A DNA stretch of 64,000 nucleotides from SAR202 cluster bacterium (GTDB lineage Bacteria > Chloroflexota > Dehalococcoidia > Lucifugimonadales > GCA-2719675). This document shows, one piece after another, positions 28,959-39,391 of the stretch. Location of the stretch: positions 18,844 through 82,843 of the forward strand of contig VFGW01000010.1 in assembly GCA_009392295.1 (NCBI GenBank), read 5' to 3'. The notes below the pieces were generated by a model, which was not told the DNA's origin, made no database searches, and worked only from the letters and a program-made list of their open reading frames with translations. Position 1 is the stretch's first letter; the number at the start of each line of letters is the position of its first letter. Position numbers and translations under genes: made by a program.

Positions 28959-29051
28959 TTTATATAGCTAAAATTTGCATAATTACATTATGATTTTCTT
29001 AATAACTTTTATAAAATAGTATACCTTAATTAACATCGCTAAAGGGCTATC

Positions 29052-31628
29052 ATGCATACACCAGCACGACTGCAATATTTAAAAATCAAAAAACAGCATG
29101 AAAATGAACTGCTTTTATTCAGAATGGGTGACTTTTATGAAACATTTGATTCGGATGCTGAACTTTTATCACATGAATTAGATATTGCATTAACTTCTAG
29201 AGAAATGGGCAAAGGTGAAAAGATACCTTTAGCAGGATTTCCATATCATTCACTCGAAACATATTTATCAAAACTAATTTCCAAAGGACATCATATAGCA
29301 ATTTGTGAACAAACTAGTGATCCTGCAACTTCTAAAGGTATAGTCTCAAGAGAGGTGGTCAGAATAGTTACGCCTGGCACAATAATTGAAGAATCAATTT
29401 TAGATAAAAAATCAAATAATTATCTTGTATCTATATTCGAAGAAAATAATTTGTTCGGATTATCATATGTTGATATAACTACAGGAGAATTCGCAACAAC
29501 TCAATTAAACTCTTCGAAAATACATTCGGAAATTTCCAGATTAAATCCTTCAGAAGTATTGATACAAGAAAAAACTGTAAATAATTTAGATTTATCAACT
29601 TTTAAAACAACTGAAATCTCAAAAGATTATTATTCGCTACCACATTCAATCGAGGAAATAAAAAATTATTTCAAAATCAAATCCCTAGAACCTTTCGGCT
29701 GCGAAAATTTACCTTTAGCTATTCAAGCTTCTGGGTCAATATTGAAATATGTAAAAAGAAACAGAAAAAATTCAATAGTTCCAGTAACAAAATTAACGAC
29801 TTATTCGGCAGAAAATTTTATGATTTTGGACAAACAAACTAGTAACAATCTTGAAATTTTCCGTGGTGGAAGAGACAACAATCAAAAACACTCTCTATTA
29901 TCGGTTCTTGATTCAACTAAAACTCCCATGGGCGCTAGAATGTTAAAACGATGGCTTGGACAACCCTTATTAAATATTGATCAACTTGAAAAACGATTAG
30001 ATTCCGTAGAATCTCTATTTCAAAACACTCAAATTAGATCAAAATCAATTCAAATATTAAATTCGATTTCAGATATCGAAAGAATCATAAATAACATATC
30101 TATTGGTAACACAAACCCAAGAGAAGTATTTACACTTGCAAATAGTTTAGAACAGTGTGAAAAAGTCCAAAAAGAAATCAACAAAGACCAAAAAATATAT
30201 CAAAAACTTTCTTGGATAATGAAAAAACTAAGTAACAATACCAAAATCATAAACATAATTAAAAGTGCAATTTCAGAAAATCCTCCATTAACATTAATTG
30301 ATGGTTCAGCAATCAAAAAAGGATTCTCCATAGAACTAGATACATTAATCGAAAAATCTAAGCAATCAAAATCTTACTTCTCTTCATTAGAAAAACGAGA
30401 AAGAGAACGTACCCAAATTAAATCCTTAAAAGTAGGATATAACAAAGTGTTTGGATACTATATAGAAATCAGAAACGCTAATCTCGAAAAAACTCCGGAA
30501 AATTATATTAGAAGACAAACTTTAGTTGGAGCAGAAAGATTTATTACAAACGAGATGAAAACACATGAATCACAAATCCTAAACATACAGGAAAATATTG
30601 TTGATCTAACCAATCAAATATTCCATGATTTATGTGTAAAAATTACTTCTGTGATTGAAGAAATTTTATCCACCTCAAATGCAATTTCAAAATTAGATAC
30701 CATTTGTTCATTATCTCAGGTAGCAATAGAAAACCAATATATTAAGCCCGTATTAACCAAAAAAAATGTTTTGGAAATCAATGATGGAAGACATCCAGTG
30801 GTAGAACAAATAGCTCCAGACAAAATGTTTATTCCTAACAATTTAAATCTATCGAATTCAAAAGATCAATTAATTATACTTACGGGACCAAACATGTCTG
30901 GAAAATCTACCTATATTCGCCAAACTGGAGTAATTACTCTCCTCGCTCAAATAGGTAGTTTTGTCCCAGCATCTTCTGCTACTATTGGGCTAGTAGATCG
31001 AATATTTACACGAGTTGGCCTTCAAGACGACCTATCTTTAGGACAATCAACTTTCATGGTAGAAATGCTAGAAACAGCTTCGATACTTAATCATGCTACT
31101 AACAAATCTTTGATAATCCTTGATGAAATTGGTAGAGGAACCAGTACCTATGATGGCCTAGCAATTGCTCAATCTATAGCTGAATTTATACACAATAACT
31201 CTAAACTTGGATGTAGAACATTATTTGCAACTCATTATCATGAATTAACCGAACTTTCTAAATTTTTAAAACGAGTAGCTAATTATACTGTTGACGTATC
31301 TGAAAAAGATGGTGAAATAATTTTCCTTCATAACATTATTAAAGGTACAAGTAATAAAAGTTATGGAATTCATGTAGCAAAACTTGCAGGAATTCCTAAA
31401 CAAATCATTCCAAGAGCTTATGAAATACTCAACGAACTAGAACAACAAACAAATTTTAAAAATACTGACCAAAAATCAAAACCTGAAAAACAATTGCCAT
31501 TGATAACACAAAACACAATTATTAAATCCAAATTAAATTCAATCGACATAAACAAAATCACTCCGATAGAAGCAATAAATGAGTTAGCAAACCTAATTAA
31601 ACTATCCGAAAAAGACAATGATGTATAA
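29052..31628 (+). CDS. mutS: DNA mismatch repair protein MutS
   Basis: LLFRMGDFYETFDSDA; TGPNMSGKSTYIRQTGVITLLAQIGSFVPA; IILDEIGRGTSTYDGLAIA; FATHYHELTEL. Confidence 0.97.
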   Translation: MHTPARLQYLKIKKQHENELLLFRMGDFYETFDSDAELLSHELDIALTSREMGKGEKIPLAGFPYHSLETYLSKLISKGHHIAICEQTSDPATSKGIVSREVVRIVTPGTIIEESILDKKSNNYLVSIFEENNLFGLSYVDITTGEFATTQLNSSKIHSEISRLNPSEVLIQEKTVNNLDLSTFKTTEISKDYYSLPHSIEEIKNYFKIKSLEPFGCENLPLAIQASGSILKYVKRNRKNSIVPVTKLTTYSAENFMILDKQTSNNLEIFRGGRDNNQKHSLLSVLDSTKTPMGARMLKRWLGQPLLNIDQLEKRLDSVESLFQNTQIRSKSIQILNSISDIERIINNISIGNTNPREVFTLANSLEQCEKVQKEINKDQKIYQKLSWIMKKLSNNTKIINIIKSAISENPPLTLIDGSAIKKGFSIELDTLIEKSKQSKSYFSSLEKRERERTQIKSLKVGYNKVFGYYIEIRNANLEKTPENYIRRQTLVGAERFITNEMKTHESQILNIQENIVDLTNQIFHDLCVKITSVIEEILSTSNAISKLDTICSLSQVAIENQYIKPVLTKKNVLEINDGRHPVVEQIAPDKMFIPNNLNLSNSKDQLIILTGPNMSGKSTYIRQTGVITLLAQIGSFVPASSATIGLVDRIFTRVGLQDDLSLGQSTFMVEMLETASILNHATNKSLIILDEIGRGTSTYDGLAIAQSIAEFIHNNSKLGCRTLFATHYHELTELSKFLKRVANYTVDVSEKDGEIIFLHNIIKGTSNKSYGIHVAKLAGIPKQIIPRAYEILNELEQQTNFKNTDQKSKPEKQLPLITQNTIIKSKLNSIDINKITPIEAINELANLIKLSEKDNDV

Positions 31629-31720
31629 CAAAAATTATTAATCAATATGATTTCTTGACTCAAATTAATTCAGATAATAAGCTTTGAAGGTGTTGAACAT
31701 ATAAAAATGGAATCAATTAA

Positions 31721-32497
31721 ATGAAATCTCCAAAAGAATTAAGAAAACTTATTAGAAACTCAAAAATACAAACTCAAACGGGGGGTTTAGCTCCAAAATT
31801 CGTCCAAACAAATCTAGTTATCCTCCCTAAAGAAAATGCTTTTGATTTCCTATTGTTTTGTAATAGAAATCCAAAACCCTGTCCTATTATTGAAGTTCTA
31901 GAAGAAGGAAAGTTTGAAGCTATTACAAGTGCCCCTGAATCAGATATTAGATTCGACGTTCCAAAATATCGAATATATGAAAAAGGTAAATTAGTAAATG
32001 AGCCAACAAGTATTGAAAAATACTGGAAAAAAGATTTTGTTTCTTTCCTGTTAGGATGTAGTTTTACTTTTGAGGCAGCATTAATAGACGCAGAAATCAA
32101 CGTTAGGCATTTGCAAGAAAACAAAACAGTTCCAATGTTTATTACATCAATTAAAACAATCGAATCTGGAATATTTTCAGGACCTCTTGTAGTTACAATG
32201 AGGCCAATTAAAAAATCACAAATAGTCAAAACAATTCAAATAACTTCAAGATTCCCAAATGTCCATGGTTCCCCAATACATATAGGAAATCCCGATGAAA
32301 TAGGTATTAAAGATATATTAAAACCAGATTTTGGTGATCCAGTAACAATCAATACAAACGAAGTCCCCGTTTTTTGGGCTTGTGGTATTACCCCTCAATT
32401 AGCAGCTTTGAATTCAAAACCTCCGCTGATGATAACTCATTCACCTGGTCATATGTTTATTACAGATATCAAAAATGAAACAATATCTGTTTTATAA
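31721..32497 (+). CDS. DUF1445 family putative hydro-lyase (D-glutamate cyclase N-half-like)
   Basis: GLAPKFVQTNLVILPKENAFDFLLFCNRNPKPCPIIEV; FLLGCSFTFEAAL; VVTMRPIK; FPNVHGSPIHIGNP; PVFWACGITPQLA. Confidence 0.85.
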   Translation: MKSPKELRKLIRNSKIQTQTGGLAPKFVQTNLVILPKENAFDFLLFCNRNPKPCPIIEVLEEGKFEAITSAPESDIRFDVPKYRIYEKGKLVNEPTSIEKYWKKDFVSFLLGCSFTFEAALIDAEINVRHLQENKTVPMFITSIKTIESGIFSGPLVVTMRPIKKSQIVKTIQITSRFPNVHGSPIHIGNPDEIGIKDILKPDFGDPVTINTNEVPVFWACGITPQLAALNSKPPLMITHSPGHMFITDIKNETISVL

Positions 32498-32524
32498 ATA
32501 AAAATTCATAAAAAGGAATAATTA

Positions 32525-33379
32525 TTGAAAACATCTATTGAAGACATCATTTTACAAAATGACAAAAGAGAAATTTCAAATCTTAGAAATTTACTTGAGG
32601 AAAATTTTTGTGACCAATCTGCTGAGTTGATTATTTCTAATCCAAATACAGCTCTAATTACTACTGGGTTTTTCATTATTGGAGCAAACCAGCCTGAAAC
32701 TGATGGTCCTCCTGGAGCAGTAGCAATAGGTGATTCTTTAGAATCAATAGGATTCAAAGTCATATATATAACTGATAAAATCTCCAGCTTTGTAATGCGA
32801 AAGCTTACAAATTCTGAAGTGATAGAATTTCCTATTACAGATCATGCTTCAAGCAAGAAAATTTCTAAACAAATCATAGATTCTGTACAACCATCAATTC
32901 TGATTTCGATAGAACGGTGTGGATTTACATCTGAAAAAAAATATAAAAACATGGCCGGGAAAGACATTAGCAAAAACAATGCGAAAATTGATTACCTATT
33001 TGATTATAATATACCTTCAGTAGGAATAGGAGATGGAGGGAATGAAATTGGAATGGGTAACCTTCAAGTTGATATACCAAAACTGATTTCGAAAGTAAAA
33101 GATCCATGCATAACTAAAACATCAAAACTAATAATTAGCAGCGTGTCTAATTGGGGAGCATATGGACTAATTACTGCACTTTCAATTAAAATGAAGAAAA
33201 ATCTGTTACCTACATTAGATGATGAAGCTACCAGAATTAACACAAGTGTACAATCAGGCGCAGTAGATGGGTTTTCAAAAATGAATATCAATAAAGTTGA
33301 TAGTTTCACGTTAGAAGAAAATCTAAATAAATTACATCAATTGCACCAATTACTTCAAAAATTAAAAATCTCAAATTAA
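32525..33379 (+). CDS. DUF4392-like protein (D-glutamate cyclase C-half-like)
   Basis: TTG start; ALITTGFFIIGANQPETDGPPGAVAIGDSLESIGFKVIYITD; SIERCGFTSEKKYKNMAGKDIS; PSVGIGDGGNEIGMGN. Confidence 0.8.
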   Translation: MKTSIEDIILQNDKREISNLRNLLEENFCDQSAELIISNPNTALITTGFFIIGANQPETDGPPGAVAIGDSLESIGFKVIYITDKISSFVMRKLTNSEVIEFPITDHASSKKISKQIIDSVQPSILISIERCGFTSEKKYKNMAGKDISKNNAKIDYLFDYNIPSVGIGDGGNEIGMGNLQVDIPKLISKVKDPCITKTSKLIISSVSNWGAYGLITALSIKMKKNLLPTLDDEATRINTSVQSGAVDGFSKMNINKVDSFTLEENLNKLHQLHQLLQKLKISN

Positions 33380-33385
33380 TCAAAA

Positions 33386-34420
33386 ATGAAATCTGTATTT
33401 ATCAATAAACATGGTTCAATTAATGTATTAAATTATGGAGAACTCCCAGAAGGTATCCCTAAATCAACTGAAGTAAAAATAAAAGTATATGCATGCTCTT
33501 TAAATCGATTAGATATATTTACAAGAATGGGTATTAAAGGAATTAAATTAAATTTCGAAACCCCTCATATCCTTGGTGGAGATTTCGCTGGAGAAATTAC
33601 CCAAATTGGATCAAAAGTTACCGACAGAAAAATTGGAGATAGAGTTGTCGTTAATCCCAGCGTAATTTGTAATAGATGTGAGAATTGTATCCAAGGTGTA
33701 ACTGAGTTGTGTTCAAATCCAGGACGTATTGGATTAACTTCAAACGGCGGAAATGCAGAATTCTCAATAATACCTTCTACTAATACATATAAGATACCAA
33801 AAACAATTTCTTTTCATGAAGCAGCAACATTACCAACAGTATATTTAACAGCCTGGACAATGTTAACTCGTAAAGCACAATTAAAAGATTCTGAAACCGT
33901 ATTAATCATTTCTGGGTCAAGCGGGGTAGGTGCTGCAGCGATTCAAATTGCAAAAAATGTAATTCAAGCTCAAGTGATTACAACAACAAGTACAAAAGAA
34001 AAAGCAGTAAAAGCAAAAGCACTTGGTGCAGATCATGTAATCCTACATGAAGAAGATATCCATAAAAAAATTAATCAAATTACAAGCAACAGAGGGGTCA
34101 ATGTAATAATTGATCATATGGGTCAATCAACTTGGGAAAATAATTTCGAATTATTATCTAAAGGGGGTAGATTTTGTATATGTGGTGTTACTTCTGGATA
34201 TAAAGGAGAAATTCATCTAGGAAAAATATTTGCAAATAACCAAAGTATACACGGAACATTCATGGGTAGACACCAAGACCTAGAAAAATTAATCCGGTTA
34301 GCAGAAGATAAAAAAATTGGAAATATAATCGATTCCGAATTTCCACTTGAAGAAACCAAAGATGCTCACTTGCGAATGGAAAAACAATCTTTCTTTGGAA
34401 AAATTGTTATCTCTATATAA
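33386..34420 (+). CDS. Zinc-binding medium-chain dehydrogenase / quinone oxidoreductase family
   Basis: GGDFAGEITQIGSKVTDRKIGDRVVVNPSVICNRCENCIQGVTELCSNPG; SGSSGVGAAAIQIAKN. Confidence 0.88.
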   Translation: MKSVFINKHGSINVLNYGELPEGIPKSTEVKIKVYACSLNRLDIFTRMGIKGIKLNFETPHILGGDFAGEITQIGSKVTDRKIGDRVVVNPSVICNRCENCIQGVTELCSNPGRIGLTSNGGNAEFSIIPSTNTYKIPKTISFHEAATLPTVYLTAWTMLTRKAQLKDSETVLIISGSSGVGAAAIQIAKNVIQAQVITTTSTKEKAVKAKALGADHVILHEEDIHKKINQITSNRGVNVIIDHMGQSTWENNFELLSKGGRFCICGVTSGYKGEIHLGKIFANNQSIHGTFMGRHQDLEKLIRLAEDKKIGNIIDSEFPLEETKDAHLRMEKQSFFGKIVISI

Positions 34421-34439
34421 CAAAATGTTCAGTATTATA

Positions 34440-35279
34440 TCAATTACTCAATCTGATATTATGAAAAATATAATGGTTCGCATATCCTGCATAATCACCA
34501 AAATACCTTCTTGCCCAGTCTCTGATTAATATAGCTGATAATTTTCCCCCACCTAAGTAATTGTTTGTAATTGCCCTGTTAATCCAAACATCTACTGGAA
34601 ACGCATCTAATTTATTAAATCCAAATAACAATACACAATTAGCAACTTTATCTCCAACTCCAGGAAAAGCTGTCAATATTTTCAAAGATTCATCATAAGG
34701 CAATTCATAAATTTTATCTAAAAGTATTTCACCAGATTCAATCATTTTTGCTGATTCATAAATATACTCGGAACGAAAACCAAATTTCAATTCTCTTAAT
34801 AAATCTGGTCCAGCATAAATTATATCTTTAGGTTTTGGAAAAGATTGTCTGTAATAATTACTTAAATGAATATTATCCCCCAAATTAAGACACAAATCTT
34901 CAATATTTTTAGAGATCCGTTTAATATTTGATACAGATGAACAAATAAATGAAATTAAACATTCCCAAGGATCTTGTTTCAAAATTCGCATACCTTTATG
35001 TTTTTTGATGGAATTTTTTATAAATTCATCTTTAGATAATTGATTATAAATTTTATTGATATTTAAATCTAAATTAAAATATTTATTTGTTAAATCAGAC
35101 AGTAAAACTTCATCGATATCATCACAATGTACTTCAATTGCGTTATCAAGTTGTTTAACTTTTACAACTTTGTCATTTATTATTCCATAATACCAGTCAT
35201 CAATCTTACGCCATCGAAAAACTTGTCCACTAAATAAAGTAGATTCTATATCAAAATAAGATTTAATATTTATAATCAT
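34440..35279 (-). CDS. OGG1-type 8-oxoguanine DNA glycosylase/AP lyase
   Basis: FDIESTLFSGQVFRWRKIDDWYYGII; DPWECLISFICSSVSNIKRI; HhH-GPD: LTAFPGVGDKVANCVLLFGFNKLDAFPVDVWINRAI. Confidence 0.85.
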   Translation of the reverse strand: MIINIKSYFDIESTLFSGQVFRWRKIDDWYYGIINDKVVKVKQLDNAIEVHCDDIDEVLLSDLTNKYFNLDLNINKIYNQLSKDEFIKNSIKKHKGMRILKQDPWECLISFICSSVSNIKRISKNIEDLCLNLGDNIHLSNYYRQSFPKPKDIIYAGPDLLRELKFGFRSEYIYESAKMIESGEILLDKIYELPYDESLKILTAFPGVGDKVANCVLLFGFNKLDAFPVDVWINRAITNNYLGGGKLSAILIRDWARRYFGDYAGYANHYIFHNIRLSN

Positions 35280-35427
35280 TAATTACTATATAAAACTCAA
35301 AAAAATTTGTTACACCAAAAATCTTGTAAATTATTCATCGAAAATTCTATTTTAAACGTTCAGAAATTTTATATCTAATATAAAATTTGAGTTTAAATAT
35401 CATTTTTCAAAATATAAAAAGTTTATT

Positions 35428-35925
35428 ATGTACCAAGAATACCAAAAAATACGAAGCTGGTGGATACGAATCCCGATACTTATCAGTTCTTTATTTTGTA
35501 TATATATATGTTTACAACAGATTTTGTTTAGCCAATCTTTAACCGATAGTGCAACAACAGATATTATTGTTGTAGTAATTATTTTGATTATTGGAATTGG
35601 AATACCAGCATTTGTACAACTTGTGAGGCTTGAAACAACCATCCAAGAACAAAACCTCAATGTAAAATATTGGCCTTTCCATCTAAAGCCAATTAAGTTC
35701 GCTATTATCGACATTAAAAAAGCTGAAGCAATAACTTACAATCCAATTAAAGATTATGGGGGATGGGGAATTCGTTACGGTATTAAAGGAAAAGCATATA
35801 CATTAAATGGCAACAAAGGAGTATTATTAACTTTTAATAATACTCAAAAAATTTTAATAGGTTCTCAAAATCACAAAAAACTTTGTGCCTCCATAAATGA
35901 AATACTTGGCAATATGATTCAATGA
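35428..35925 (+). CDS. Membrane protein of unknown function (two N-terminal TM segments)
   Basis: 165 aa; ISSLFCIYICLQQILF and TDIIVVVIILIIGIGIPAFVQL hydrophobic stretches, then WPFHLKPIKFAIIDIKKAEAITYNPIKDYGGWGIRYG. Confidence 0.65.
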   Translation: MYQEYQKIRSWWIRIPILISSLFCIYICLQQILFSQSLTDSATTDIIVVVIILIIGIGIPAFVQLVRLETTIQEQNLNVKYWPFHLKPIKFAIIDIKKAEAITYNPIKDYGGWGIRYGIKGKAYTLNGNKGVLLTFNNTQKILIGSQNHKKLCASINEILGNMIQ

Positions 35926-36089
35926 TTTCTATTAGACAATCTTTCAAAAACTAACAATATTAATCCAAAAAAACCAATAAACAAACCAAATTTTAACATT
36001 ATTGGCATACCTGAACTAAGCAACATGACCATTATCCAGCCACATAAAAAACATACCCCCACCAACAAGACACCAAATCCCAATTTCAT
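35919..36089 (-). CDS. Small (56 aa) membrane protein, absent from the ORF track
   Basis: Reverse strand MKLGFGVLLVGVCFLCGWIMVMLLSSGMPIMLKFGLFIGFFGLILLVFERLSNRNH*; AGGAGG 7 nt before ATG; two hydrophobic helices. Confidence 0.6.
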   Translation of the reverse strand: MKLGFGVLLVGVCFLCGWIMVMLLSSGMPIMLKFGLFIGFFGLILLVFERLSNRNH

Positions 36090-36100
36090 TTTAATTCCTC

Positions 36101-38956
36101 CTAATTGTTATCAGATATCCAATGAGTAATTTCATTATCTAGCATTCCAATTTTTGTCCTCTTCAAATTGATTTCAGGCAGAGACTCGAAAAATAATTTG
36201 CCATAATGATTCTTTATAATTCTATTATCTAATATAATAAATACACCTACATCATCTTTTTTTCTAATTAAACGTCCAAATCCTTGCCTAAATTTGATCA
36301 ATGCTTCAGGTATTGAATATTGTGTAAAAGGTTCATCAAAAATCTCTGATCTAGCAGCTATTATTGGATCAGTAGGCACATCAAATGGTAATTTAGTCAT
36401 AATAACCAACTTTAAGAAATCTCCATCAATATCAACTCCTTCCCATAAACTTGAAGTTCCGAATAAAACAGATTTTTTTGATCTTAAAAATTTATTCAAA
36501 ACCTGAGTGGCACTACCATCTATGCCCTGTGCAAAAACATTTATACCATGGGGCATTAAAGATTTTTTCAGGCTACGGGCAGTCTTATTTAAAGAAATAT
36601 TAGAAGTAAATAAAACTAATGCTCTACCTTTAGTTGCAATAACACTATAATAAATTGATTCCTCTAAAGCCAATTGATAGTCAAATTCTTTTGGATTTGG
36701 TATATCTTCAGGAACACAAACCAAAACAGATTTTTTGTAGTCAAATGGCGAACCAAGAAGCATCTCTTGAGCATTTTGAAAACCAAGCTTCTCTTTAATA
36801 TATTCAAATCCATTCCCATCACTTAATGTTGCTCCTGTAATTATTACAGACTTTTTCTGTTCGAATAAATTTTTGTGTAAATATTCGCTCACATTAAACG
36901 GTGCTTTATTTAAAATAAGGTTACTGCTATTTCCAGGTGAATCTGAAATCCAATAAATACCATTTTCATCAGGATGAGGGAAAAATTCTAACATCTGGAT
37001 TTTTAAATCTTCCACCAAATTTTTATACTTAAATATGTCAGAAATTAATGCTGTCAATTTGGAGTCATTATTATTTTCACCGTCAAATTTTAATCTTAAT
37101 TTTGAAAAGTTATTTATTAGTGAGTCTATATAATTGTTAAAATCTTCCCATAGATTTTCTATATCAGACCAAATTGGCAAACTCCTAATAGTGTTAGTTA
37201 TTCTTATACATTCTTTCCTATTAAAATCTTTAGATCCTTGTTCAAAAAATAATTCAATTTCTTTGAATAATTTCTTCAATGAGTCAACGATACTTAAAGT
37301 ATTTGTTTTCATATCTTCACACAAATCAGATATCTCTGATATTTCGGCAGATTCAAATTGAACTTTTAAATCAAAGGATTTTAACATCTCTACATTATCA
37401 AATAGTCTAATAAATAAATCATGTGAACTTGATTGATTTAATTCAAAACCAAAATGATTAGTCGAAACTCTCTCAATGTCTTGACCTTCATCTATAATTA
37501 ATAAATCATATTCGGGGATCAATGTACTTCCAGAAATCATATCTGAAATCAATAATGAATGATTCACGACAATAATATTTGATTCGTATGCATTTTGTCT
37601 TGCCTGTTTTAAGAAACATGCTCCATTAATTCCAACACAATCTTTTTCATCTCTTGCAGAAATACGAGCCCAAAAATCTAAATATTTACTAGAAATCAAA
37701 CCTATTTCAGATCTATCTCCGTACTGTGTATTAGTCAACCAAACCAACACTTTAGACAATAATTTTGCTTTGTCAACAGAAATATTTTTTTCTGTAATAG
37801 CTTTATCAAGACCCCTAAAACAAAGATAATTTTCTCTACCTTTTAATTCGCAAAATTTAAAACCTTTCAAGAAATTTTGATCAATTGATCCTATAGCATT
37901 CATTGCAAGTGGCAAATCTTTATTCACTAATTGACTTTGAAGGTTAATTGTATTTGTAGAAATTACTATTCTCTTATTATTATTAGCTGCAAAAACAATA
38001 CTAGGAATTAAATATGCCAAAGTTTTTCCAACACCTGTACCAGCTTCAACAATCAAATTCCCTTGATTTTCCATAGATTCAAAAATCTTTTTAGCCATTT
38101 GCAATTGTTCTGGTCTAAATTCAAAAGAATCTAAAACATCATTTAATAAACCCTCCTCACCAAAAAATTTTTCCATCCAATCAAAGTAATCTTGATTCAT
38201 TTCATCAGATATCTGATCCTTCGATTTAGATATTTTTTCTTTAGAAAATCTTGAAATATTAACTCCACGATATTTAACTTCAACATCATTTTTAATTTCA
38301 TTTGAAAAAGTTTTGTCGATTTTGCAATTAACCACACGTCCCCAAAATTTTCGTAATTGCCAAGATGACCGTAAAGATAATTGTTCTATTTCTTTTAACA
38401 CAAATAAATTCAAGTTTTCTGCTATTGATACTAGTTTTAAATATAGTTCACCAGCAGCAATTGCATCATCTAAAGCACGATGTGCTTTAGATGATACAAT
38501 TCCAAAATGTAATTTTAAGGATTCCAGAGTAAAACTTTGAACATCTGGTAAAAGTGTATGAGCCAAATCCAAAGTGTCAATTTTATCTCCGGATAATTCC
38601 AAACCATTTTCAGACAAAAAATTTATATCAAATTGAACATTATGGCCAATAATTTCAGAATCACCAATGAATATTTTTAAAGTTGCTAAAACTGATTCTA
38701 TATCAGGTGCATTATCAACATCAGATTGTTGAATACCAGTTAATGATTTAACAAAAGCACCTAATTTCTGTGAAGTATTCACAAAACTATTAAAAGTATC
38801 TACACATTCCCCGTCACGAAATTTAACAGCTCCAATTTCAATAATTTCATCTTTATAAGGCGATAAACCTGTAGTTTCTAAATCTATAGCTATCCATTCA
38901 CCCGCCAATATTAAATTATTTTTGTTTTGTTGTTTTGTTGTTTTGTTCAAATACAT
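36101..38956 (-). CDS. dinG: DinG-family helicase with N-terminal DEDD 3'-5' exonuclease domain
   Basis: IAIDLETTGLSPYKDEIIEIGAVKF; IIGHNVQFDINFL; HRALDDA; Walker A EAGTGVGKTLAYLIP; IIDEGQDIE; SSLWEGVDIDGDFLKLVIMTKLPF; FRQGFGRLIRK. Confidence 0.92.
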   Translation of the reverse strand: MYLNKTTKQQNKNNLILAGEWIAIDLETTGLSPYKDEIIEIGAVKFRDGECVDTFNSFVNTSQKLGAFVKSLTGIQQSDVDNAPDIESVLATLKIFIGDSEIIGHNVQFDINFLSENGLELSGDKIDTLDLAHTLLPDVQSFTLESLKLHFGIVSSKAHRALDDAIAAGELYLKLVSIAENLNLFVLKEIEQLSLRSSWQLRKFWGRVVNCKIDKTFSNEIKNDVEVKYRGVNISRFSKEKISKSKDQISDEMNQDYFDWMEKFFGEEGLLNDVLDSFEFRPEQLQMAKKIFESMENQGNLIVEAGTGVGKTLAYLIPSIVFAANNNKRIVISTNTINLQSQLVNKDLPLAMNAIGSIDQNFLKGFKFCELKGRENYLCFRGLDKAITEKNISVDKAKLLSKVLVWLTNTQYGDRSEIGLISSKYLDFWARISARDEKDCVGINGACFLKQARQNAYESNIIVVNHSLLISDMISGSTLIPEYDLLIIDEGQDIERVSTNHFGFELNQSSSHDLFIRLFDNVEMLKSFDLKVQFESAEISEISDLCEDMKTNTLSIVDSLKKLFKEIELFFEQGSKDFNRKECIRITNTIRSLPIWSDIENLWEDFNNYIDSLINNFSKLRLKFDGENNNDSKLTALISDIFKYKNLVEDLKIQMLEFFPHPDENGIYWISDSPGNSSNLILNKAPFNVSEYLHKNLFEQKKSVIITGATLSDGNGFEYIKEKLGFQNAQEMLLGSPFDYKKSVLVCVPEDIPNPKEFDYQLALEESIYYSVIATKGRALVLFTSNISLNKTARSLKKSLMPHGINVFAQGIDGSATQVLNKFLRSKKSVLFGTSSLWEGVDIDGDFLKLVIMTKLPFDVPTDPIIAARSEIFDEPFTQYSIPEALIKFRQGFGRLIRKKDDVGVFIILDNRIIKNHYGKLFFESLPEINLKRTKIGMLDNEITHWISDNN

Positions 38957-38965
38957 AACTTCAGC

Positions 38966-39391
38966 CTAATTGGAACTAAGTACCATTAATGGAAATGCTA
39001 CTCCAAAAAGTGTGATAAATAATACAAAAAATATTATACTCAATCGGATACTAATAAAAATTAACTTGATCAAATAACTAATACATAATCCCATAAATAG
39101 AACTAACAATCCAAATAAAATATATCCCCATTTAACCCATCCTATATCTTGATCAAACAACATAATGAATAATTCGAAAGAAAATGCAAAAAATAAACCG
39201 AGAAAAATCCAAATTGGATATAATACAGTAATAAATCCTATAATTATATTAACCGGCTTAAATTTTTTAAGACCAAATCCCAATGGTAAATCATTTTTAG
39301 TTGTTATAAACACCATTATTGGTGCAATACAAACACAAATAGAAGACATAAACATTCCGCTAATCAATCCAGAAAAAATAAGATTATTCAT
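38966..39391 (-). CDS. Multi-pass membrane protein of unknown function
   Basis: Four hydrophobic segments; probable start MNNLIFSG (39391), overlapping the ispE end by 8 nt. Confidence 0.55.
   Translation of the reverse strand: MNNLIFSGLISGMFMSSICVCIAPIMVFITTKNDLPLGFGLKKFKPVNIIIGFITVLYPIWIFLGLFFAFSFELFIMLFDQDIGWVKWGYILFGLLVLFMGLCISYLIKLIFISIRLSIIFFVLFITLFGVAFPLMVLSSN

Noticed and set aside
28916-29051. Possible oriC between rpmH and mutS
   Set aside because: rpmH is often near the origin and the gap is AT-rich, but no DnaA-box-like TTATNCACA sequence and no dnaA gene were seen; it is explained by divergent promoters.
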